A DNA stretch of 64,000 nucleotides from Actinophytocola xinjiangensis (GCF_001921215.1 NZ_MSIF01000005.1:124001-188000); one strand, 5' to 3'; numbered from the stretch's first letter, positions 36,627-46,479 are shown. Program-made: numbers and translations. The notes: generated from the sequence alone by a model not told the origin.

Positions 36627-37886
36627 TCACCCGGGCAGTCCCAACAGGGCGGCCAGGGACGGCGGCACGGTGATGCCGGGGGCGGTCAGGGTGCCGGGCA
36701 CCCTGGTCGGGTTCACCCCGGGGGCACCCTCGACCGGAGCCTGCCGGGGCGGCGAGGCCACGGCCGGCTGGCCGCCGTAGGGGACGTTGGCCGAGCCGCG
36801 CACGTTGATCGGGCTGCCGGGCGGCTCGGCGCAGTAGGTGTTCGCGGGCACCGGGGTGCCGGTGCTGGAACCGTCGGTGCCGTCGTGGCGGTCGGTGCGC
36901 TCGTAGCCCCTGGTGCACGGCGGCGGGTTGAACAGGTTGAGCGCCAGGCCAAGGTGTGCCTGCCCGGGGTCGGCGGCCAGCAGGCCCTGGCCGGCGGCGC
37001 TGAGCAGCGGGTAGGCGACCAGGGTGTACTCGACGCCGTCCTGGCGCAGGGCCACGATGTCGGTGGCGGTCAGCAGGTTCGCGAACAGCGCCGACAGGCC
37101 GGGGCCGGACTCGCGGAGCAGATCACTGACGGCCGTGGCCGCCCGCGGCGCGGTGGTGATCAGCCGGCGCAGGTCGGGGTCGGAGGCACGCAGCTGCTCG
37201 GACAGCGCCGCCAGGTCGCCGGCGAAGTCCCTGATGTTGGTCGACTGGACGTTCTGGGTGTCCAGGACCGTGCCGCCGTCGTGGATCAGCGAGATGGTCT
37301 CTGGCAGGTGGGCCTTGGCGGTGCGGGTGAAGTCGCCGGTGGCGTCGAGCAGGACGCGCAGGTCGTCGCCGGTGCCGGCGAACGCGCGGTCCAGTTCGTC
37401 GACCACGGTCCGCAGCGACTCGGTGGGCACCGAGCTGGCGAGGCTGTCCAGGTCGCGGATCAGCACGTCGGTGCCGACCGGGGTGCTGGTGCGGTCGGCG
37501 GGGATCACCGAGCTGGCGTCGAGGTAGGGGCCGCTGTCGTGGCGGGGCCGCAGGTCGACGTACTGCTCGCCGACGGCCGACCGGTTGGCCACCACGGCGT
37601 CCAGGTCGGCCGGCACCGGCGGCATGTCGGGGTCGATGTCCAGGTCGACCCGCAGGCCCTGTTCGGTGAGCCGGATCTCGCCGACGCGGCCGATGTTGTA
37701 GCCGCGGTAGGTGACCTCGGCGTTGGTGAAGATGCCGCCGGACTCCTCCAGGTCAAGGCGCACGGTGTAGCCGTCGGCGCCGAAGGCCTTGCCGAGGTCG
37801 GTGAACCGGAACAGCGCGTAGACCACGGCGACCACCGAGATCACGAAGAACGCGGCGATCTGCAGCCGCACGCGTGTGGTCAGCAT
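36627..37886 (-). CDS. MCE-family protein, sixth in the operon (MceF-like)
   Basis: 419 residues. A membrane anchor at 8-26 (LQIAAFFVISVVAVVYALF) precedes the MCE domain (about 38-118; GYTVRLDLEESGGIFTNAEV, YRGYNIGRVGEI). A long helical region and a Pro-rich tail follow. In mycobacteria six MCE subunits form a tunnel that carries lipids across the envelope. The ATG shares a base with the start of the previous stop (TGATG). Confidence 0.9.
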   Translation of the reverse strand: MLTTRVRLQIAAFFVISVVAVVYALFRFTDLGKAFGADGYTVRLDLEESGGIFTNAEVTYRGYNIGRVGEIRLTEQGLRVDLDIDPDMPPVPADLDAVVANRSAVGEQYVDLRPRHDSGPYLDASSVIPADRTSTPVGTDVLIRDLDSLASSVPTESLRTVVDELDRAFAGTGDDLRVLLDATGDFTRTAKAHLPETISLIHDGGTVLDTQNVQSTNIRDFAGDLAALSEQLRASDPDLRRLITTAPRAATAVSDLLRESGPGLSALFANLLTATDIVALRQDGVEYTLVAYPLLSAAGQGLLAADPGQAHLGLALNLFNPPPCTRGYERTDRHDGTDGSSTGTPVPANTYCAEPPGSPINVRGSANVPYGGQPAVASPPRQAPVEGAPGVNPTRVPGTLTAPGITVPPSLAALLGLPG

Positions 37887-39058
37887 CAGCGCCCCCCGCC
37901 CAGGATTCCGCCGATCAGCCCGCCCAGTCCCCCGGAACCGCCGGGAGCGCCGGAACCGGAGCCGCCGCCGAGGATCGGGACGGGCAGCAGCGGGGTTCCC
38001 TCGCCGTCCTTGCCGCCGGTCAGGTCGCCGACGATCGGGATGTCCTGAAGTGGACTGCGGCGGCTGCGGGACAGGTTGTCGATGATCGTCTGCAGGTTCA
38101 GGTCGACCCGCAGGTAGAGGTTGAAGTAGTCGCCGTGCACGCCGTTGGCCGCCTCGTCGGAGAACGGGATGGTGAACAGCAGCTCCAGCGCCTTGGGCAG
38201 GTCCGAGCCGGCCTCGCCGAGCTTGCGCAGCGCGGGCGTGAGCGCGGTGAGGTCGGCGACCAGGTCCTCGTGGCTGGCGTCGACGGTCCGCACCGCCACG
38301 TCCGAGAGCGAGTCCAGCGACTGGAGCATGGTGACCAGCTGGGTGCGCTGGTCGGTCAGCACCTGAAGGCCGGGCCCGAGGGTCTCGATGGCGCCGGCGA
38401 GCCGGTCCTTGTCCTTGTTCAGGGTGTCGGCCAGCCGGTTGAGCCCGTCGATGGCGTGCGTGACGTCGTCCCGGCTTTCGTCCAACGTGGACACCAGGTC
38501 GTCGACGCCGTTCAGCGTGGCGCGGATGTCGGCCTCGTTGCCGGCCAACGCCGCGTTGAGCTCCTGGGCGATGTTCTGCAACTGCTCGATGCCACCGCCG
38601 TTGAGCAGCATCGACAGCGCGCCCAGGACCTCCTCGATGTCGGTGTTGCGGTTGGTGCGCTCCACCGGGATCAGCGCGCCGTCGGCCAGCCGGCCGGCCG
38701 CGCGGTCGGGCGGCGGCGGGGACAGCTCGACGTACTTCTCCCCCAGCAGGCTCGACTGGCGCAGCATCGCCAGCGCGTTGGCCGGCAGCGTCACGTCGCC
38801 GTTGACCCGCATGGTCACCTCGGCGGTCCAGCCGTCCGGGGCGAGCTGGATGTCCTCGACCCGCCCGACGGCCACCTCGTTGACCTTCACCCCCGACTGC
38901 GGCACCAGGTCCAGCACGTCGGCGAAGCGCGCCTTCACCGTGTACGGGTGGTCGCCGAGGTCGGCGCCACCGGGCAGCGGCACGTCGTAGATGCCGGTGA
39001 ACTCCGAGCAGCCCGACAGCGTGAGCGCGGCGACCGCGACCAGGGCGAGGCGGCGCAT
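37886..39058 (-). CDS. MCE-family lipoprotein, fifth in the operon (MceE-like)
   Basis: 390 residues. The signal peptide ends in a lipobox (LTLSGC), as in the lipoprotein subunit at position five of mce operons. The MCE domain follows (YTVKARFADVLDLVPQSGVK). The glycine-rich tail (GGSGSGAPGGSGGLGG) is unusual in composition. GTG at 39061 is adjacent to the chosen ATG at 39058, so either start is possible. Confidence 0.9.
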   Translation of the reverse strand: MRRLALVAVAALTLSGCSEFTGIYDVPLPGGADLGDHPYTVKARFADVLDLVPQSGVKVNEVAVGRVEDIQLAPDGWTAEVTMRVNGDVTLPANALAMLRQSSLLGEKYVELSPPPPDRAAGRLADGALIPVERTNRNTDIEEVLGALSMLLNGGGIEQLQNIAQELNAALAGNEADIRATLNGVDDLVSTLDESRDDVTHAIDGLNRLADTLNKDKDRLAGAIETLGPGLQVLTDQRTQLVTMLQSLDSLSDVAVRTVDASHEDLVADLTALTPALRKLGEAGSDLPKALELLFTIPFSDEAANGVHGDYFNLYLRVDLNLQTIIDNLSRSRRSPLQDIPIVGDLTGGKDGEGTPLLPVPILGGGSGSGAPGGSGGLGGLIGGILGGGR

Positions 39059-40248
39059 CACCGGGCACCGCCCAGCCCGTAGACCCTGGCCAGCGGCAGG
39101 GGCAGCGGCGGAAGCTCGCCGGACTGCAACGCGGTCAGCACCTCGGACACCGGCGGGATCGGCACGGCGCCGTCGACGACCGAGGCCAGCCCCTCGCAGG
39201 TTTCGCCCAGCGCCGGCGGGATGTCGGCCGGGGACCCGGTGCGCAGCAGCCGGCAGATCATCACGATCGGCGGGTCGGTCAGCTCGTTGAGGTTGGAGCG
39301 GGCGTCGAGCGTGCCGGCGGAACCGTTGTAGCTGTTGATGATGTTGGACAGGGCGACCGGGGCGATGTCGAGCACCTCGGCCAGCGCCGCCCGCTCGTCG
39401 ACCAGGACCCTGGTCACCGAGGCCAGCTTGTCCACGTTGGACCGGATGCGACCCCGGTTCTCGTCGATGAACTGCTGCACCGAGCCCAGCGCCACCCCCA
39501 GCTGCCGCACCGCCTCGGCCAGGTCGCCGCGCTCGTCGGCCAGGAACGCGCTCACCTGCGCGGCCTGCTCGCCGAAGCGGTTGACCTGCTCGTCGGACTC
39601 GGCCAGCGCCGAGGTGAACCGGGCCAGGTTGTCGACCGTGGCGAACAGGTCCTGGTCGCTGCCGGAGAGCGTGTCGGCCATCTTGGACAGCTGCACGATC
39701 GTCTGGTTCATCGCCTCGCCGTTGCCGTCGAGGTTGGCGGCGGCGGTGTCCAGCAGGTCGGCCAGCGCGCCGTTGGCGTTGGCGCCGTTGGGTCCCAACG
39801 TGCGGCTGACCCGGTTGAGGCTCGCGTACAGCTCGTCGACCTCCAGCGGGGTGGCCGTGCGCTCCAGCGGCAGCACGGTCCCCTCGGCCATCACCGACCC
39901 GCCGGTGTAGGCCGGGGTGAACTGCACGTACCGGTCGCTGACCAGCGACGGCGAGACGATCACCGCGTCCGCGCCGGCCGGGATCGGCACGTCCCGGTCG
40001 ACCAGCATCTCCACCCGCACCAGGTCACCGCGCGGCTCGACGACGTCGACCTCGCCGACCTTCACGCCCAGCACCCGCACGTCGTTGTCCTCGTAGAGGC
40101 CGATCACGCCGTCGAACAGGGCCACGTAGCGGCGCTGGTTGGCGTCGAGGAGCACCCACCACAGGGCGCCGGCGACCACCAGGGCCAGCACGACCGCGAC
40201 GGCCACGCCGCGGACCAGGTCGCGGCCCCGGCGGGTGGCGGCGGTCAT
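39058..40248 (-). CDS. MCE-family protein, fourth in the operon (MceD-like)
   Basis: 396 residues starting MTAATRRGRDLVRGVAVAVV with an N-terminal membrane anchor. The MCE domain lies at about 40-120 (YVALFDGVIGLYEDNDVRVL). The coiled-coil-prone middle part is typical. ATGA overlap with the previous gene. Confidence 0.9.
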   Translation of the reverse strand: MTAATRRGRDLVRGVAVAVVLALVVAGALWWVLLDANQRRYVALFDGVIGLYEDNDVRVLGVKVGEVDVVEPRGDLVRVEMLVDRDVPIPAGADAVIVSPSLVSDRYVQFTPAYTGGSVMAEGTVLPLERTATPLEVDELYASLNRVSRTLGPNGANANGALADLLDTAAANLDGNGEAMNQTIVQLSKMADTLSGSDQDLFATVDNLARFTSALAESDEQVNRFGEQAAQVSAFLADERGDLAEAVRQLGVALGSVQQFIDENRGRIRSNVDKLASVTRVLVDERAALAEVLDIAPVALSNIINSYNGSAGTLDARSNLNELTDPPIVMICRLLRTGSPADIPPALGETCEGLASVVDGAVPIPPVSEVLTALQSGELPPLPLPLARVYGLGGAR

Positions 40249-41228
40249 GCGAGACACCCCTTCGGGTTGAGGCCGCCCGTGGTGGGCGGCACCAGGCCGC
40301 AGATGTAGTTGTCGAACCAGCGCCCGGAGCCGACGGCGTTGTTGAACAGCCGCACGAACGGCGCCAGGTTGCGCAGGCCGGCGGCCAGCTCCTCCTGGTT
40401 GCGGGCCAGCATGTCGGTCAGCCGGTCGAGGCTGGCCAGCACCGGCGCCAGCTGCTCGTTGTTGTCGTCGACCAGGCCTTTGAGCTCGGTGGCCAGCGCC
40501 TGGGTGCCCGACAGCAGGGTGCTGATCGCCTCGCGGCGCTTGGTCACCTCGGCCAGCAGCAGGTTGCCGTCCTCCAGCAGCTTCACGACCTCGGCGTCGC
40601 GTTCGGCCAGGGTCTTGCTGATCTTCCTGGTGTTGGTCAGCAGCTGGGCGAGCTGCCCGTCGCGGGAGGAGATCGTCTTCGACAGCGACTGGAGTCCGGT
40701 GAGCGCGGCGCGCACGTCGCGCGGGGTGTCGGCGAAGGTCTGCGAGATCACCTCGAAGCTCTGTGCGAGCTGCACGGTGTCGATCTCGTTGGTGGTCTCG
40801 GCCAGGCCCTGGAAGGCCTCCAGCACGTCGTAGGGCGCGGCGGTGCGTTCGCGCGGGATGCGGTCGGCCGGGTCGAGGACCTCGCGGCCGGCCGGGTCCA
40901 GCGCCAGGTACTTCTGCCCGAGCACGGTCTTGATCTTGATGGCGGCCGAGGTGCGGTCGCCGACCCAGGCGTCCTTGACCTTGAACGTCACCACCACCCG
41001 GTCGCCCTCCAGGTCCAGGTCGGAGACCTCACCGACCTTCACCCCGGCGATGCGCACCTCGTCGTCCGGGCCCAGGCCGGCGGTCTCGGAGAACTCCGCG
41101 CTGTAGCTGGTGCCGCCGCCGATGATCGGCAGGTCGTCGGCGAACATCGCCACGGTGAACGCCAGCCCCAGCACGACGATGCCGGAGATCCCGATCGGGA
41201 TCGGGTTGCGGGAGCCGAAGGACCTCAT
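40245..41228 (-). CDS. MCE-family protein, third in the operon (MceC-like)
   Basis: 327 residues. Anchor in IPIGISGIVVLGLAFTVAMF, then the MCE domain (YSAEFSETAGLGPDDEVRIA, GVKVGEV). The C-terminal part is predicted helical and the last 20 residues contain two cysteines. ATGA overlaps on both sides. Confidence 0.9.
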   Translation of the reverse strand: MRSFGSRNPIPIGISGIVVLGLAFTVAMFADDLPIIGGGTSYSAEFSETAGLGPDDEVRIAGVKVGEVSDLDLEGDRVVVTFKVKDAWVGDRTSAAIKIKTVLGQKYLALDPAGREVLDPADRIPRERTAAPYDVLEAFQGLAETTNEIDTVQLAQSFEVISQTFADTPRDVRAALTGLQSLSKTISSRDGQLAQLLTNTRKISKTLAERDAEVVKLLEDGNLLLAEVTKRREAISTLLSGTQALATELKGLVDDNNEQLAPVLASLDRLTDMLARNQEELAAGLRNLAPFVRLFNNAVGSGRWFDNYICGLVPPTTGGLNPKGCLA

Positions 41229-42259
41229 CGCGTGCACCTCCCGGCGGACGCGGCCGAGAGCGGCACGTTGACCGGCTGCTGGATGACGCCCGGGATGCCC
41301 ACCGAGCCCTCCATCGAGCACAGGTAGAAGTTGAACCAGGAGCCGTAGCTGACGGTGCGGGTGAGCTTCGCGGTCTTCTCCGGCAGGAACTGGATGAAGT
41401 GCTCCACCAACTGCTCGCTGTCGTTGAGGTTGTCGGTGAGCGCGCCGAGCGCGGCGATGTCCTGCTTGAGCGGCTCGCGGGCGTCGTCGAGCAGGCTGGA
41501 GGTGGTCTGGGCCAGGCCGCCGAGCGCCTCGATCGCGTCGCCGATCGGCTCGCGGTCGGCCGCCAGCCCCGAGACCAGCTGCTGGACCTGCACCACCAGC
41601 GTCGACAGCTCGTCGCCGCGCGCGTTGATGGTGTCCAGGGCGCTGTTGAGGTTGGTGATGACCTCGCCGATCACCTGGTCCTTGTCGGCGATCGCGGAGG
41701 TCAGCGTCGCGGTGTGCGCCAGCAGCGACTCGACCGTGCCGCCCTCGCCCTGCAGGACCTGGATGATCTCGTAGGACAGCTGGTTGACGTCCCCCGGCGA
41801 CAGCGCCTGGAACAGCGGCTTGAACCCGTTGAACAGCTCGGTGAGGTCCAGCGCCGGGCGGGTCCGTTCGATCGGGATGGTGTCGCCCGGCTCCAGCGTG
41901 TCGTAGGGGCGGTCGCCAGTTCCCTGGGTCAGGGACACGTACCGCTGGCCGACCAGGTTGCGGAACTTGATCTGGGCGACCACCGACGCCGGCAGCGTGC
42001 GGTGCGCCTCGACGGTGAAACTCACCTCGGCCTGGCGGCGGTCCACGATCCGCACGTCCTCGACCTGGCCGACCCGCACGCCGGCGATCCGCACGTCGTC
42101 GCCGGGCAGCACCATCGTCGCGTCGGTGAACCTGGCCGTGTAGCTGGAGGTGCTGCTCAGGTCCAGGTTGGCGATGCTGATCGCCAGCACGGCCGTGGCG
42201 CTCACCGTCACCACGGTGAACACGATCAGCTTGATCAGCGGCGCGACGAGGCCCCTCAT
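41225..42259 (-). CDS. MCE-family protein, second in the operon (MceB-like)
   Basis: 344 residues beginning MRGLVAPLIKLIVFTVVTVS, a membrane anchor. The MCE domain follows (YTARFTDATMVLPGDDVRIA, GVRVGQVEDV). The C-terminal WFNFYLCSMEG motif is common in this subunit type. Overlaps its neighbours by ATGA. Confidence 0.9.
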   Translation of the reverse strand: MRGLVAPLIKLIVFTVVTVSATAVLAISIANLDLSSTSSYTARFTDATMVLPGDDVRIAGVRVGQVEDVRIVDRRQAEVSFTVEAHRTLPASVVAQIKFRNLVGQRYVSLTQGTGDRPYDTLEPGDTIPIERTRPALDLTELFNGFKPLFQALSPGDVNQLSYEIIQVLQGEGGTVESLLAHTATLTSAIADKDQVIGEVITNLNSALDTINARGDELSTLVVQVQQLVSGLAADREPIGDAIEALGGLAQTTSSLLDDAREPLKQDIAALGALTDNLNDSEQLVEHFIQFLPEKTAKLTRTVSYGSWFNFYLCSMEGSVGIPGVIQQPVNVPLSAASAGRCTR

Positions 42260-43575
42260 TCGAACCTCACCTCCGCGCCCCGGTACAGCGGGCCCACCAG
42301 CAGGCTCGCCCACGCCGGCACCTGCTCGGGCTCCACCCCCAGGCTCGGCGCCAGCAGCTGGGCCAGGAACTCCCGCTCGGCGCGCGAGTTCGCCAGGCCA
42401 CCGGCGGCCGGCGCGCTGCTCGGACTCGTGTTGGCCGGCGGCAGGATCCCGTCCTGGACCGTCCGGTTCGCCGGGCCCTGCGACGTGCCGTCCCGCAGCG
42501 AGCCGTCCGGCGGCTGGTCGGGGAACGGGTTGCCCATCTGCGACGGGTCGTAGCAGCGCGGGCCCCGGTGCTCGTCGAACTCGACCTCGTCCTTGCCCGG
42601 CTCGTACGGACCCTTGTTGACCACGATCTCCAACGTCGCGTGCAGGCCCGGTTTGTCCGTGCCGCCGCCGAACACCGGCTTGGCCGCGTCCACCAGGTCA
42701 CCCATCTGGGACAGGAAACACGGGTAGGCCGGCGAGTACTTCGCCAACAGCTCCAGGGTGGGCCGCGAACTGTCGGCCAGCCGGATCAGGTTGTCGGAGT
42801 TGGCCTCCAGGAACGACTCCAGGTCGCGGCTGGCGGTGGTCACGTCACCGAACAGGGTCCGCAGGTTCGCGCGCTGCTCGGCGACGGTCCGCGAGGTGAC
42901 CGACAGGTCCTCCAGCGCGTCCACGAAGTCCGGGATCGCCTCGGTGTAGGTGTCGCTGACCTCGACCAGCGCCCGCAGGTCATGGGTCAGCTGCGGCACG
43001 TGCGGGTTGATCTCCTCGACCAGTTCGCCCAGCTCGACGAGGGTCTCGCCGAGTTCCTCGCCCCGGCCGTCGAGCGCGGTGGAGATCGCCGTCAGGGTCG
43101 TGGACAGCTTCTGCGGCTGCACCGCCTGCAACACCGGCAGCAGGTTGTCCAGCGCCTGGGACAGCTCCACGGCCGGCTCCGAGCGGTCCTGCTCGATCCG
43201 GTCGCCCTCGCCCAGCGACACCGGGTCGGCGTCGTCGGGGATCTGCAGGGCGACGTACCGGTCGCCGAAGAGGGTCTTGGGGATGAACCGGGCGGAGACG
43301 TTGCGCGGGATGACGTCGACCTTGTCCGGGTCCAGCGCCAGCTCCAGCTCCGAGCCGCGCTCGGTCGGCGTGATCCGGCGGATCTCCCCCACGATCAGCC
43401 CGCGGATCTTCACGTCGCCGCGCACCTGGAGCTGGTTGCCCAGCTTGTCGGTGACCAGCTCCACCCGCACCACCGGCGTGAACGCCTTGTTGTACATGGC
43501 GATCGACAGGCTCACCAGCGCCGCGATCACCACGATGAACCCGACGCCCAGCAGCCGGCGGCGGACGGTGGCCAT
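42256..43575 (-). CDS. MCE-family protein, first in the operon (MceA-like)
   Basis: 439 residues. Anchor LLGVGFIVVIAALVSLSIAM, MCE domain at about 38-118 (VVRVELVTDKLGNQLQVRGD, VKIRGLIVGEI). The C-terminal region contains CYDPSQMGNPFPD, a segment seen in actinobacterial MceA proteins. A GTG 15 bases upstream (43590) is an alternative start. Confidence 0.9.
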   Translation of the reverse strand: MATVRRRLLGVGFIVVIAALVSLSIAMYNKAFTPVVRVELVTDKLGNQLQVRGDVKIRGLIVGEIRRITPTERGSELELALDPDKVDVIPRNVSARFIPKTLFGDRYVALQIPDDADPVSLGEGDRIEQDRSEPAVELSQALDNLLPVLQAVQPQKLSTTLTAISTALDGRGEELGETLVELGELVEEINPHVPQLTHDLRALVEVSDTYTEAIPDFVDALEDLSVTSRTVAEQRANLRTLFGDVTTASRDLESFLEANSDNLIRLADSSRPTLELLAKYSPAYPCFLSQMGDLVDAAKPVFGGGTDKPGLHATLEIVVNKGPYEPGKDEVEFDEHRGPRCYDPSQMGNPFPDQPPDGSLRDGTSQGPANRTVQDGILPPANTSPSSAPAAGGLANSRAEREFLAQLLAPSLGVEPEQVPAWASLLVGPLYRGAEVRFE

Positions 43576-43594
43576 ACGCGCGGACCTCACCCGA

Positions 43595-44434
43595 TCACCC
43601 ACCGATCCGGACGGTGACGGTCGTGCCCCAGACCGCGAAGCCGATGAAGAAGTTGAGCAGCGCCGCCGTGACGATCGTGGTCCGCACCGAACGGCCGACG
43701 GCCACGCCGACACCGGCCGGGCCGCCGGTGGCGCGGTAGCCGTAGTAGCAGTGCACCAGGATGATCACCACGGCGAAGATCAGCACCTTGCCGAAGGACC
43801 AGAACACGTCCTCCGGCGGTAGGAACAGGTTGAAGTAGTGGTCGTAGGTGCCGGCCGACTGCCCGTAGAAGTAGACGGTGATCGTCCGCGACGCGAGGTA
43901 GGAGCTGAGCAGGCCGATGATGTAGAGCGGGATGACCGCGATGAACCCGGCGATGATCCGGGTGGTCACCAGGAACGGCAGGCTCGGCACACCCATCACC
44001 TCCAGGGCGTCGATCTCCTCGGAGATGCGCATCGCGCCCAGCTGCGCGGTGAACCCGGCGCCCACGGTCGCCGACAGCGCCAGCCCAGCGACCAGCGGCG
44101 CCACCTCGCGGGTGTTGATGTAGGCCGAGGCGAACCCGGAGAACGCGGCCGTGCCGATCTGGTCCAGCGCCGCGTAGCCCTGCAGGCCGACGACCGTGCC
44201 GGTGAACACGGTCATGCCGATCATCACGCCGATGGTGCCGCCGATGACCGCCAGCGCCCCCGAGCCGAAGCTGACCTCGGCCAGGATCCGCATCGTCTCC
44301 CGCAGGTAGCGGCGCAGCGTCCGGGGGATCCAGGCGAGCGCGCGCAGGAAGAACGACAGCTGGTCACCGAGGGTGTCCAGCCAGGTCAGCGGGGCGTTGG
44401 CCACCCGCTTCGCGGTGTCCCCGATGGAGGCCAT
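43595..44434 (-). CDS. YrbE/MlaE-family permease, second subunit
   Basis: 279 residues and about six membrane helices. The conserved MlaE region reads VAPLVAGLALSATVGAGFTAQLGAMRISEEIDALEVMG-like sequence across about residues 110-150. It pairs with the preceding permease to form the membrane part of the ABC transporter that drives the MCE tunnel. It starts two bases after the previous stop. Confidence 0.93.
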   Translation of the reverse strand: MASIGDTAKRVANAPLTWLDTLGDQLSFFLRALAWIPRTLRRYLRETMRILAEVSFGSGALAVIGGTIGVMIGMTVFTGTVVGLQGYAALDQIGTAAFSGFASAYINTREVAPLVAGLALSATVGAGFTAQLGAMRISEEIDALEVMGVPSLPFLVTTRIIAGFIAVIPLYIIGLLSSYLASRTITVYFYGQSAGTYDHYFNLFLPPEDVFWSFGKVLIFAVVIILVHCYYGYRATGGPAGVGVAVGRSVRTTIVTAALLNFFIGFAVWGTTVTVRIGG

Positions 44435-44436
44435 GA

Positions 44437-45228
44437 TCAGCTCCCCTTCTGCGGGACGATCGAGAGGTAGACGGCGGTGAGCACGAAGTTCACGAAGAAC
44501 AGCAACAGGAACGTGATCACCACGGACTGGTTGACCGCGTCCCCGACACCCTTGGGACCGCCCCGGGGGTTGAGGCCCCGGTAGGCGGCGACGACCCCGG
44601 CGATGAACCCGAAGATCAGCGCCTTGATCTCGCTGATCCACAGGTCCGGCAGCTGCGCCAGCGCCGAGAAGCTCGCCAGGTACGCGCCCGGCGTGCCGTC
44701 CTGGAGCACCACGTTGAAGACGTAGCTGCCCAGCACGCCGACGACCGACACCAGGCCGTTGAGCAGCACCGCGATCACCATCGCGGCCAGCACCCTGGGC
44801 ACCACCAGCCGCTGGATCGGGTTGACGCCCAGCACCTTCATGGCGTCGATCTCCTCGCGGATGGTCCGCGCGCCCAGGTCGGCGCAGATCGCCGACCCGC
44901 CGGCCCCGGCGACCATCAGCGCGGTCACCAGCGGCGCGGCCTGCTGGATGATCGCCAGCACGGCGGCCGCGCCGGTGAACGACTGCGCGCCCAACTGCAC
45001 GATCAGGTTCCCCAGCTGCAACGCGACGACCGCGCCGAACGGGATCGCGACCAACGCCGTGGGCAGGATCGTGACGCTGGCGATGAACCAGCACTGCTGG
45101 ATGAACTCCCGGACCTGGAACGGCCGCCGGAAGGTCTGCACGATGACGTCCAGGGCCAACGCGAACAGCCGGCCGGTCTCGCGCAACGCCCCCGACCCGG
45201 GGAAGGGTCGTACCGTCCCCGTGGTCAT
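44437..45228 (-). CDS. YrbE/MlaE-family permease, first subunit
   Basis: 263 residues from the ATG at 45228, which overlaps the ATPase stop as ATGA. The MlaE signature is AAPLVTALMVAGAGGSAICA followed by REEIDAMKVLGVNPIQ. Six or so membrane helices. Direct overlap with the ATPase gene is informative, because most mycobacterial mce operons have no ATPase gene. Confidence 0.93.
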   Translation of the reverse strand: MTTGTVRPFPGSGALRETGRLFALALDVIVQTFRRPFQVREFIQQCWFIASVTILPTALVAIPFGAVVALQLGNLIVQLGAQSFTGAAAVLAIIQQAAPLVTALMVAGAGGSAICADLGARTIREEIDAMKVLGVNPIQRLVVPRVLAAMVIAVLLNGLVSVVGVLGSYVFNVVLQDGTPGAYLASFSALAQLPDLWISEIKALIFGFIAGVVAAYRGLNPRGGPKGVGDAVNQSVVITFLLLFFVNFVLTAVYLSIVPQKGS

Positions 45229-46343
45229 GCCCCGGATCCCGGCGGCCCGGTCTGCCAGCTCGACCCGGGCAGCTTCGCGATCTCCTCGGCGAGGCTGCCG
45301 TGCCTGGCCGGTCTCGGATACGGGCTGGGCCGCCCGCCGGTGTCGACGCCGTAGTCGGCGCGCTCGGCCGGGGTGAGCGAGTCGACGATGGCCCGCTGGG
45401 CGCCGGCGGGCAGCGTGTGCAGGATCCGCATGACGCGGTCCTTGCGGCGGCGCACCGCCTGGCGCTGCGGCAGGCCGGGCGTGGGTTCGGCCTGCGGGCC
45501 GATGCCGCGCACCTCCTCGGTGCCGCCGTCGTGGTGGCCGGCGTCGACGTGCGCCTGCTCGGCGGCCATCGTCGCCTCGTCCTTCTCCTCGCTCATCCCG
45601 ATCGGCCCGATGCGACTGCCGTTGAGGAACTGCTTGACCGCCGGCTCCTCGCTGGTCAGCAGCACCTCGCGGGGACCGAACATGACCAGCTCGCGGCGGA
45701 ACAGCATGCCGATGTTGTCCGGGATGGTGCGCGCGACGTGGATGTTGTGCGTGACGATCAGGACCGTCGCGTCGATCTGCGCGTTGAGGTCGATCAGTAG
45801 CTGGGAGATGTAGGAGGTGCGGACGGGGTCCAGACCGGAGTCCGGCTCGTCGCACAGGATGATCTCCGGGTCGAGCATCAGCGCGCGGGCCAGGCCGGCG
45901 CGTTTGCGCATGCCGCCGGAGATCTCGCCGGGCAGCTTGCCCTCCGCGCCGGACAGCCCGGTCATGTCGAGCTTCTCCAGCACCAGCCGGCGGATCTCGG
46001 ACTCGGACTTGCGGGTGTGCTCCCGCAGCGGGAAGGCGACGTTGTCGTAGAGGCTCATCGAGCCGAACAGGGCGCCGTCCTGGAACAGCACGCCGAACAT
46101 CTTGCGGATCTCGTAGAGCTTGCGCTCCGAGCAGGTGACGATGTCGACGCCGTTGATCTCGCAGCGGCCCCGGTCGGGTTTGAGCAGGCCGATCATCGAC
46201 TTGAGGAAGACCGACTTGCCGGTGCCCGACGGTCCGAGCAGCACGCTGACCTCACCCGGCGGCAGCGTCAGCGTGACGTCCCGCCAGATCGTCTGCCGGC
46301 CGAAGGACTTCGTCAGGCCCTCGACGACGACCTCGGCGCCCAT
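45225..46343 (-). CDS. mkl: ABC transporter ATP-binding protein of the mce system (Mkl/MceG-like)
   Basis: 372 residues. Walker A GPSGTGKS at 37-44, signature ISGGMRKRAGLARAL, Walker B LCDEPDSGLDP and the switch histidine in VTHNI. About 110 residues follow the ATPase core, more than in MlaF but similar to mycobacterial MceG, whose tail is needed for stability. In mycobacteria mkl (mceG) also lies between rplL and rpoB but without mce genes beside it. The gene begins 79 bases after the rplL terminator. Confidence 0.92.
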   Translation of the reverse strand: MGAEVVVEGLTKSFGRQTIWRDVTLTLPPGEVSVLLGPSGTGKSVFLKSMIGLLKPDRGRCEINGVDIVTCSERKLYEIRKMFGVLFQDGALFGSMSLYDNVAFPLREHTRKSESEIRRLVLEKLDMTGLSGAEGKLPGEISGGMRKRAGLARALMLDPEIILCDEPDSGLDPVRTSYISQLLIDLNAQIDATVLIVTHNIHVARTIPDNIGMLFRRELVMFGPREVLLTSEEPAVKQFLNGSRIGPIGMSEEKDEATMAAEQAHVDAGHHDGGTEEVRGIGPQAEPTPGLPQRQAVRRRKDRVMRILHTLPAGAQRAIVDSLTPAERADYGVDTGGRPSPYPRPARHGSLAEEIAKLPGSSWQTGPPGSGA

Positions 46344-46422
46344 CGAACCTCCCGCGTTCTCACCCGGTTTTCATCCAGGTGCAACGAGCGGGCCGCGCGG
46401 AGGTTACTGCCCAGTTGGAAAC

Positions 46423-46461
46423 GCTCAGGGCCGGCACCCCGAAGGGGTACCGGCCCTGAGC
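46423..46461 (-). terminator. Terminator after rplL
   Basis: Arms 46423-46440 and 46444-46461 pair over 18 positions with one mismatch and a GAA loop, 18 bases past the rplL stop. GTTTCC follows on the minus strand. The mce operon therefore needs its own promoter, or partial read-through. Confidence 0.85.
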
Positions 46462-46479
46462 AGCCCGTTTAGGGAAGGG

